NCBI GenBank assembly: GCA_028565635.1
Contig: JAOXYB010023036.1
Coordinates: 1-16,713, forward strand
Direction of reading: 5' to 3'
DNA from: Phoronis ovalis
Taxonomy: Eukaryota > Phoronida > Phoronidae
DNA length: 16,713 nt
In this document: positions 1 to 9,200 of the stretch, in pieces
Numbering within the stretch: position 1 is the stretch's first letter
Layout of the letters: every line of letters begins with the position of its first letter
Program-made: the position numbers and the translations under genes
Notes under the pieces: model-generated
Database searches by the model: none
What the model was told of the DNA's origin: nothing
Seen by the model: only the letters and a program-made list of their open reading frames with translations

Positions 1-187
1 AAATATAATCCTACACATTGGATGGGCATTTGACATGACAAATGTCTTGTTAGTAATAGCAGACAGATATTGTTTAAAAGCACTAGGTGAAAGGTTATAA
101 AATGTATTTTGTACTACGATTACTTTAAAATTTAAAAGTATGATTTTATTTTATGTTGTTTCAATTTTCTGTCTCTTATCTTCTTAG
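1..187 (+). other. 3' part of an upstream KANSL3 intron
   Basis: This AT-rich stretch ends in a pyrimidine-rich tract and TTCTTAG directly before the first recognisable KANSL3 codon at 188. I see no coding similarity in it on either strand. The upstream exons, which encode the N-terminal part of the protein, lie outside the window. Confidence 0.7.
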
Positions 188-289
188 GACCTTAAACTGA
201 GCCAATGGTTACATGGTGTACTAGTAGATAATTTGAGTTTACAGATGTTGTCAGCTTACTTGGATATTTTGCAGACTTTAAAATCAAAG
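188..289 (+). CDS. KANSL3: KANSL3 exon, 34 codons (helical region before the hydrolase-like core)
   Basis: The exon lies between acceptor TTCTTAG and donor GTGAAA and reads [16 protein letters not shown] followed by an [12 protein letters not shown] block. This matches the vertebrate KANSL3 segment that precedes the hydrolase-like core. It starts and ends in phase 0. The reading frame continues past the donor without a stop through the whole minisatellite of the following intron, to a stop near 481. Confidence 0.88.
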
Positions 290-3200
290 GTGAAATATAT
301 GTTTTATACCAGCCGTAGACTATATATGTTTTATACCAGTCCTTTACTATATATGTATTATATCAGCCCTGTACTATATATGTTTTATACCAGCCCTGTA
401 CTATATATGTTTTATATCAGCCCTGTACTATATAATTATGTTTTATACCAACCCTTTACTTTTAATTTTGCTACATTCTAGTACTAGATATGTGTGGCAA
501 AACTTGTCTCTAATTTCAACCTTGATTCTATGCATTGCCGCCATGGTATCCTGGTATCTTCCATAGATCAAAAGCAACCCCCATGTATCATCATGTGGCT
601 AATGACATGCTGCTGGTATAAATATTTAATTTGTTAATTGTTTTAAGTGAAGTAATTCTCTATGCTTGACTTGTTACAGTCAAGTCAACAAGACAATTTC
701 TTCATTTTACCATAAATACACTATTAAAACGATTAAGCACTTCATATAAATAATAAATTCACACCATTTCAAAGTAATGGATAATACTTTGTGATTCCCT
801 TAAAATTTAGAAAAGTGCTAGTTGTGTCTCAATTTTCAAGATTTTCCACCATCATCTGCATGTTTTAGGACATACACGTAATAGTTAACATTTTGTACCC
901 TAACAGGTATGTGAAACAAGGTTTTGTATTCAACAAATTAGTTATTCAGTTATGTATGCAAACCCCTTTGTTAAACTGTTGTGATCTCTATAGATACCAG
1001 CATTAATTGATAAGATGACTGCTTTATCAACAAGTAGCCGTACATCAGCTGCATCTGTAGAGGCATTGAACTTGCTTCTGAAGAGACCATGGGACCCTGT
1101 CATGAATGTCATGTCTCAGCATAAACCAGTGAGTGTTAAAATTTTTTACTGCTGTCATTGTCATCATCATTGTCATCATATTCCATTGTGATTACTATCC
1201 TCAACAATTGTGACAAATCGTCATCATGTTTGTCATGAATCATCAGTGCCATCATCCTCAAACATCCTGTCACTCCCTGTAATTATCAATTATTATTTAT
1301 CATCAATCATCATTATAAATTAGTCATAACACATCATCATATTTGCGGGTAAAAGTAGTTTCTAATTATCTAATAGCTAGAAACATTTAAATTGTTAAGT
1401 TATTTGTAAAATTATAACTGAATATATTTAAATAAATTTATTTCAGCATGTCATACAGTCATAACATGCTTTAGAATTTTCAATATTAGACATTTCAGTT
1501 AGTTTAATCCAATATTTTATGCATTTATATTTGTAATGAATACTTAGCGGTAACCTCCCGCACTCACTTAGTACATCTGCATTTGTTGTGGTTTTTGAAA
1601 CTTTCTAATTATTTGATAGTTAAATATGTTTAAATTATTAAACATGAACATGGTGCTGTCTCAGAAAAACCCTATTTCTGCTATTATGAACAGACATCAG
1701 TTAGTTACAGATTCAAATTTTCACCCTGTCCTGTCAGAGTTTATCTACAGTCCTCTAAGCTCTTCCTTATTCAAAGCACCATTTTCCATATTTAATGAAT
1801 AGTTATGAGAACACTGCCTAATTTCCTCCATAAATCCGAGCACTTGCCTCAAATTCATTCAAAAGCATGTACAAAGCAGTTTGTGGGTGTGTTTATATCA
1901 TGCTCTCTAATTTTAAAGCTCCTTACTAGATAACGAGAAAATATGATTGATTGAGAGAGACTTCAAAACCAATACCGTGACAGTCCATTGGTTATACCAC
2001 GACAAGTACTGCAGATTCTTACCAGCTAGACTTGATCCTGCAGTGCTACAATATTTTGTATCAAATGAACCAGATCTTTACACAGTTAATAGAAATCTTT
2101 TCTACTGTCTTTTCAGCAAAAGCTTCCTGGAAACCCATTGTTACTTATTGCTCCTTGTGGTCCGACACATATGTCGACAAGCTACTCTCGAAGGATGAGA
2201 TTTTGGAACACGCAGCTATCCAGTATGGGTAAATGTGTCCCTGTGACAATGCATACAGTGAATGGTGGCAGTGGAGTTGGGATAGCGCAGTGTTTAGAAC
2301 ATATGATCGGAGCTGTCAGGACAAAAGTTTTAGAGGTTTGTTCCATGTTTTGATCTTTTAATATACAGATAGGCACTCCTGTTGATGATATCATCCACAC
2401 ATTTTCTCTACTCTTCGCTCTAAATTTCTGTAATATTTCTTTATGCCATCTGGTGGGAAATAACAAAAAATATTTGAGTATTAAATTATAGAACATGTAC
2501 GAGGCAAGTGAGTGTGTGAGAGATATGGAACAGGATGTTGACATTTAAAACAAGTTTGTCTCTCACACATTCTCTTCAGTTTCTTAGATAAACCAGAATG
2601 CTAGTAACATTTACGTACCATTCAGTGTACCTGTGTGTGAAACTGCGCAGAAATATATGGGAGTAGAGGCCAAAAGTTAGGAAATAAATTGTGAATGTAA
2701 TAAAATATAGAACCAAATACTAAGTAAACATCAATCCTTGCACATAAGGCAATTGTTGAAATATTTAGTGCGTACAGGTACCTATGGTGTCTATCTGTAA
2801 AATGGGGTAATAACTTTGAATGGGAATACATTTTTTATTTTTATTTGTATGAATTTGAAATTTTTCTAGATGCCTTTTAGTAATATATGTAAACTGATTT
2901 TGCCAGTGTTTTGTTGTGGGACATAATTTTAACTTAATTGTATTTTTAAGAAAACAAAATTCTAATTTGGAATGCTAATCTCACTGTTTATATTTTGATA
3001 CCTAATCTGATAAACTTTGCATTTGATTTAAAACTTCTGTATCAGACCAGACCAATTCAAATTTGATTTGTATGGTAACATCAAGCATATAGTATCGTAA
3101 CAACTGCTCTTAGGGCTAAATTTAAAGCAAGGAATGTGCATTACATTAGTAGAATCCAGAAACCCTGATTTGCATCTTAACTTACAGAATTTAAATTTTT

Positions 3201-6200
3201 TTTTTAAATTGAAAATTAATCATTTTTAATGATTATGTTTTGTAAACCGTTATCTTATCTTATAATAGACATTTTTTTATTGTGATATTGATGTGTAAAC
3301 TGCTTTAAATCCCTTGCTAACTGTTATAAATAGTTCTTCAAATTCTTTTCTGTTACAGTTACAAAGTCACTTCCCAAGTCGACCGATTGTTCTGATTGGT
3401 TGGAATGTTGGTGCTCTCGTAGCCTGCCACACCTCATTAGTCGAGTCAGTTACTGCTGTTGTGTGCCTTGGTTTCCCGTTCACTGGGATAAATGGTGCTC
3501 GTGGGGTGAGTTACTCTGATAACTGGTTTGTGAATTATGATCAGGGGCTCTATGTTGGAAACATCATAAAGTTACAATTTCTTGAATAATGACTTGTAGA
3601 AACAAAACGCATTGTCATAAAAATTGTAAGTTTACAATTTGTGTAGGTATCTTTACAGAGTTGCAGAATCAGAAATATTTATGGAATTGTAACTGTATGA
3701 TGTTTCTGGCAATGTGCCCAGATATATTTTCAGTTTGTTGACACTTGTGGGATAAGATTTTGTAAGATATCACTCCTATTTTCCAAAATGTTGAAGGTTT
3801 GCGCTTCAGTGCTTCAAAAGTAGGAACAGTTTTAATCTTCACTTATTAATGCCACTGAAACCACATCATACTGCTATTAATGTAGTAGTAAGACTTACAA
3901 GTTAACTGTACAGCAAATCTTGTTTTGCTGATAAAGTCTTCTTATTATAAATTAATTTTCTTTGTTTTAGGATTGTGAGGATCCTCTGTTAGACAGTCGT
4001 ACACCAACTCTGTTTGTGATTGGACAACATTCTACAACCTGTACAGTCGACTATGTTGAAGATCTCAGGGAAAAAATGAAGGCAGAAAACAGTTTAATCG
4101 TGGTTGGCGGTGCTGACGATAACTTACGTATGACAAGAACAAAGAAAAAACAGGAAGGCATTACACAAACTATGGTTGATAGATGTATACAGGTGAAGAA
4201 CACTTGAGTTTATAACTTTATACCACTTTATAAACATCTTATGGTAATGTGCTAAAGCACAGTCAGACTTCAGATGGAGCTACTGCATTGGACCCTTTTT
4301 CTAGTTAGACAATTTTTGTTAACCAGGGATTCTATAAGAAAATATGAGATTTGAGGATTAGCTTAGTATTCAAATCATTGAAATATTATGTTCTTCAAAA
4401 AAAAAAATTCTCATTTTTCTACTAACAAAATTAATATCATTTACATTTTTCATATTTATAGAACAGTTGTAAAGAAATAATTGTGCAGATGTTAATTTTT
4501 GCTACAGAGTTAATACAATGTAGCACATAAAATATACTGTGTTACATTGTATGAATGACATTGTGGCTAACAGTTCCCCATAGTGGTGAAGATGAGAAAC
4601 TACAATAGGTACAATAGGTTGTGAAAGCATAATTATGTTGGTAAAAATTATGCATAATATTAAAATAATATCAGAGAAAGCCCACTAATGCGGATAGAAA
4701 TTCAGTTACTGTGTTCAGTTCACCAAATTATAAATGTTCATTTTCTATTTGACTTGTTGACTTTAATTTGATACAGGATGAAATGGCTGAATTTCTTGGA
4801 GGAGTTCTTTCACAAGTTCCTGGATCTTCTGCAGAGCAAACAGATCTCACAGAAGCTGAGCTGAAGAAAAAAAAGAAGAAAAAAGTGTCACGGGATTTGG
4901 CATTAGAAATGAAGAGTGGGGCATCTTCCCCTATGCCTGGTCGGGCAAGCACTCCATCCACTCCAGGAGATGTGAGACAATTTTTTTATCAACTATAAAG
5001 TTACTGTACTGAATATTAAATTTTTTCTTGGTCACCTCCAGCTGATCTTTTTGGTCGGCCTACTGCCAAATCAAACTGCACCATTTATTTGCCTGGAGTA
5101 TTTATATTAAAACTTAAACGTTTACATGAATTTTATTGTATTAACCTTGTCATGCTCATCAAATAGTCATTTTTATAGGGCATAGCTAGCTTACCTCAGA
5201 CACCAAAAACACCAACCAAGTCACCTAACAGGAAGCGATCTGTCAGTCACTGTCACTCATCAAATGAAAAAAGCAAAGCCAACGATGAAGGTTAGTTTGC
5301 TAGTGCGTAATAAGTTCATACTTTAGAAGCTTATTGACTGGTAATTAGTGACTAACTTATTATAATTACACTAATTACGAAGGGGCTCGAGCTGATTTCT
5401 CAGATCAACAATAATTAGTTTGTAATAAGTAATGGGAGGCAGCAAAACCATGCATACACTCCAAAACAAATTTTAAAAATATTTAAACTAATGCAGTATT
5501 TGTAACTGTTTTGAGTTAGAAAAAAAAATGTAATATTTTTCTACAAACATTTACATGTGATATTGCCCTTATGTTTTTATAATGCATAATTTTTCCTAGA
5601 GAATTAAATTTTGGTTTAAAATAACTACCAACATGCTGTTGTTTTTATATGCTTGCATATAAACTTAAACATATAAAAACTAGATTTAATAAATATAAAT
5701 TTATTAACATTGTTGTAGATAAAAAGTTATCACCGTCAAAACGAAAAAGAAGTGAAAGTATGTCCACTGGAAATGCACAGACAAAAAGAAAGTCCAAAAG
5801 TCCGGCAAAGACCGCTGTTTCTCCCACAGTTCATGGTGCTGCCGAGCTCTCTGGACTGTTAGGCAGACAGCAAGTTGCTGGCTCAGCCGGAATAGCTGCT
5901 ACATTAGGTTAGTAAAAGGATGTGTATGCAGATGGAATGCTGTTTTAAAAACGTCTTAAATGAGAGACTGTACAAGAATATTGCATTCATTTGACAGTTA
6001 AATATTCCTAACTGTTGTGGGTTTCACGTAAGACATATTCCACCAAATCTCGTTCAATTCTGTCCATGTTGTTTCGAGATATCCTGCTTACAAACAAACA
6101 AACAAACAGGTGAAAACGTTAACCTCTGCATCAACACCACCTGGTGGCAGAGGTAACAGATGGATTGTAAGTGTCAGGTACCTCAGATTTATGATATGGT

Positions 6201-9200
6201 GCTGCTCAAAAGTTGTCTTTTCTTTCTGGCACCTTTGTTCTTAATACGTGCCATTTCAGAGCAAAGCAAAATATCAAGAATCTGAAACTCCTCTTTGGAG
6301 ATCTATGTTTCACCTGTATATCTGCAGTTGCATATTATGCCACGTTGTCAATTGAACAGTGAGTTTTATCCAAAATAGTCTGCTTACTTACGTGTAATCC
6401 TGTGACATATATTTAGGTAAATTTACATGATTCTCATGCTAGTACATTTTCTAAAATTGCCTGCTTCTTTAGGTCTATTTTTTCATTTGCCTGCTCAAGA
6501 GTTAACTATACATTGCTGATAAGTTGTGCCAATTAATAAATGATAAGCGACCTTTAGCAGATGTTGAAGCTTTGTAAAGATAACAGGACAGATTGAATGT
6601 CTTAGTGGTCGCACACCAGTAAAATACTGCTTTGATGACATTAGCATAGCGAAATCTTTACAAAAAAATAATTCTGAGCATACAAATGGGTTCCTAATAG
6701 TACAGTGTGAGCAAATCTGCACGAAATTAGTCAGGATAAGTTTTTTGCTACGAGAAATGACGGTTCTGGCTAATGTTTGTTGACAACTAAGCACCAGGGA
6801 ATGATCTAGGATTCTTGCGCTCAGACTGCGTTTCTCGCTAGGTGTTGCGGATAGGTTTTCAAACAATAGGGTATTTCTTTTAATAAAATTAATCGGTCAT
6901 GCTGGTATTAAATTGAATGCATTTCGATTTGTAATTTAGAGAAGAGGATAAAAAATCTTAGGTTCTCCAAAAGCTTTGTAGATTTGGCGATAGTTTTATT
7001 TAATCTCGAAGTTCCACTATTCTTCATTAGATTGGACAGTATGTGAATTACCGGTGTGCTACCTTAGTCATTCAATTGCATTTCATAACATATTTTTTTT
7101 GTTTTTGCAAAGCAATAATATGGCAGTGAATAAGATGGAAATATATTTGGAATTTTTAAAAGTAACTTTATTTGGTAACAAAGGCTTGGAATTTGAATAC
7201 ATAAAAATCACATCAGTTAGTAGCCACACCAAATTCTGAAGAACACTACAAAATTACCACAGAAATAGCTGAAAGGCATTGTTATTAAGTACCAGCATCA
7301 CTCCAAAATTACTGGAAGCAGCTTTATAACATCCCTATTATTACCAGTGTACATGTATACTGTAATAGATAAATATCATAAATAGTAATACCCACTTTAG
7401 GAAACTTCATGTTGGTAAACACATCATACACATAGTTCTGTCTATAGATACAGTTACTGTATTAATATTCAGGTAACTATGTGAGGACAACGGAATAGCA
7501 AAGGAACTTTCTTTTGACTTTTCAGCACACTGTTCAATGTTTTAGAACTAAAAGATTGAATAAAAATCTGTTATCAGTTATCCTGTTGTATCTTTTAGGT
7601 GTTCTTTATAAATCAATATTAAAGTGGCAGTTTTGGTCCATTGCAGTCTGTGTTGTAGAAGTTTTACTGTAGTTAAACTTATAGCAAAAATACATTCCCT
7701 TTAATTGTCTATGAGATATCACTACCTAAAAATCCTGAATTCATGCCAGTGCCTTTAAAAACTCAATGCGTTTTCTCTTTCTGTTTTTTACCCTTGTCCT
7801 CGGACGTATTCATCGAGTTTTTGATATTTCTGACGACTCTGTAGATTCCGTAGATTAACAACAAAAATGAAATCTTGAAGAACAATGCAACGTCTATCAA
7901 GTAGTATTTATACCACGGCATATGTCTTCCAAAGGGTATTAATTGTTTTGCACCACAGTTACAGATCATGTAGTCCACCCAAAACATCAAAGTGTCCTTC
8001 CCTGTCATTGGTTGTGCTTTTACGAGTTCGCGAATTTTTTCTGCTGCCGTTGCATACTTCTCATTTGACAGAACTTCTGTTATGCCATTCTTAAGATTTG
8101 TTCCTGTCAATGTAAGTATGTCTAGTTTTACACCCATTTTAAAATGTTTTGCCAAACGATATGCATCACGATAGCTTTCATAATGCATAGGGATGGCAAT
8201 AATAGGCTTTCCAAAGTATGCTGCCTCAAAAGCATCATCAATTTCACTTCCAGAAATAAAAAGTTTCACTTTAGAATTTGCAAGATAGCTCGACCGTGGA
8301 AAGTCTTTAACAAGCTTTACATTGCTAGGAACTTGTTTTGGTGGATTTTCTCCTTGATAATGCCAGATAACCTTTTGAGGAATCCCAGTGAATGCATCAA
8401 TAAAGTCTTGTGTCAACCCCTCTCCATAGTCGAAAATAAAATTGCCAAAACTGAGCACAATTACTCCTTCTTGTGCAGAATCTATGAATGATTTGGCATC
8501 TTTTGGCAAAGGTTTTGGTGATTTTATCAACAGATCTCCAGCAAACACCATATCGGGAGATATTTGAGTCGGGTACTCAAAAGGGAAACTGCCATAAATC
8601 AAACTAAGATCATAAATTTCTTTCATAGGTACTCCATGTTGATATCCCAATCTACTCATTTTTTGAAGCCAACTGTTATACCAAAAGCCTGATACAATAA
8701 AATCCAAGACATTTTTCACCCGTTGTGTGAAGGTCATGTGGTCACCAATTGATAAGAAATCATGTGGGAAATGAGAAAGGTCGAATGAAAACTCCATGTT
8801 TTCCATTTTTGCAGCAGACAAGTCCCAGTGTAGAGTTATTACAGGAATATCAAGGTAGCCTGCAATAAGGCGACCACAAATTTCAATGTCATCCAAAACT
8901 AACAAATCAAATTTAGCATCTTTTAACGTTTTCAACAAGTTCTCATCCTCTAAAACTGCAGTACAGAATGTGGTGGAAGCTCCCATTTCAAGCTTTGCCA
9001 ATTTCATGAGAGATGAAGTTGCGTATTGGTCTAATGACATGTTTAGGCTCTGCTTGAAATCACAATCTGGTCTTTTAAAACCAATCAATTTTACTCCAAC
9101 CTCTTTCTGATCTTTCGGTTGTTCATAAGCATCATTAATAAGAATTGAAACCGAATGATTAGATGCTAGTACCACTGACAAATATTCCACTTGATGCAAC

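Noticed and set aside
1947-2198. An 83-codon open frame crossing the acceptor of the third KANSL3 exon
   Set aside because: It is out of frame with the exon beyond the acceptor and matches nothing recognisable.
2182-2544. A 120-codon open frame on the - strand
   Set aside because: It lies opposite a well-conserved KANSL3 exon, and its openness is a shadow of that coding sequence.
6495-6866. A 123-codon open frame on the - strand within the large KANSL3 intron
   Set aside because: It has no recognisable domain or family motif, no splice context that extends it, and a composition like a chance open stretch. I could not support it as a gene or pseudogene.
7885-9110. Four + strand open frames (7885-8094, 7992-8174, 8144-8491, 8886-9110)
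   Set aside because: All lie opposite the UGT coding sequence and show no family resemblance.
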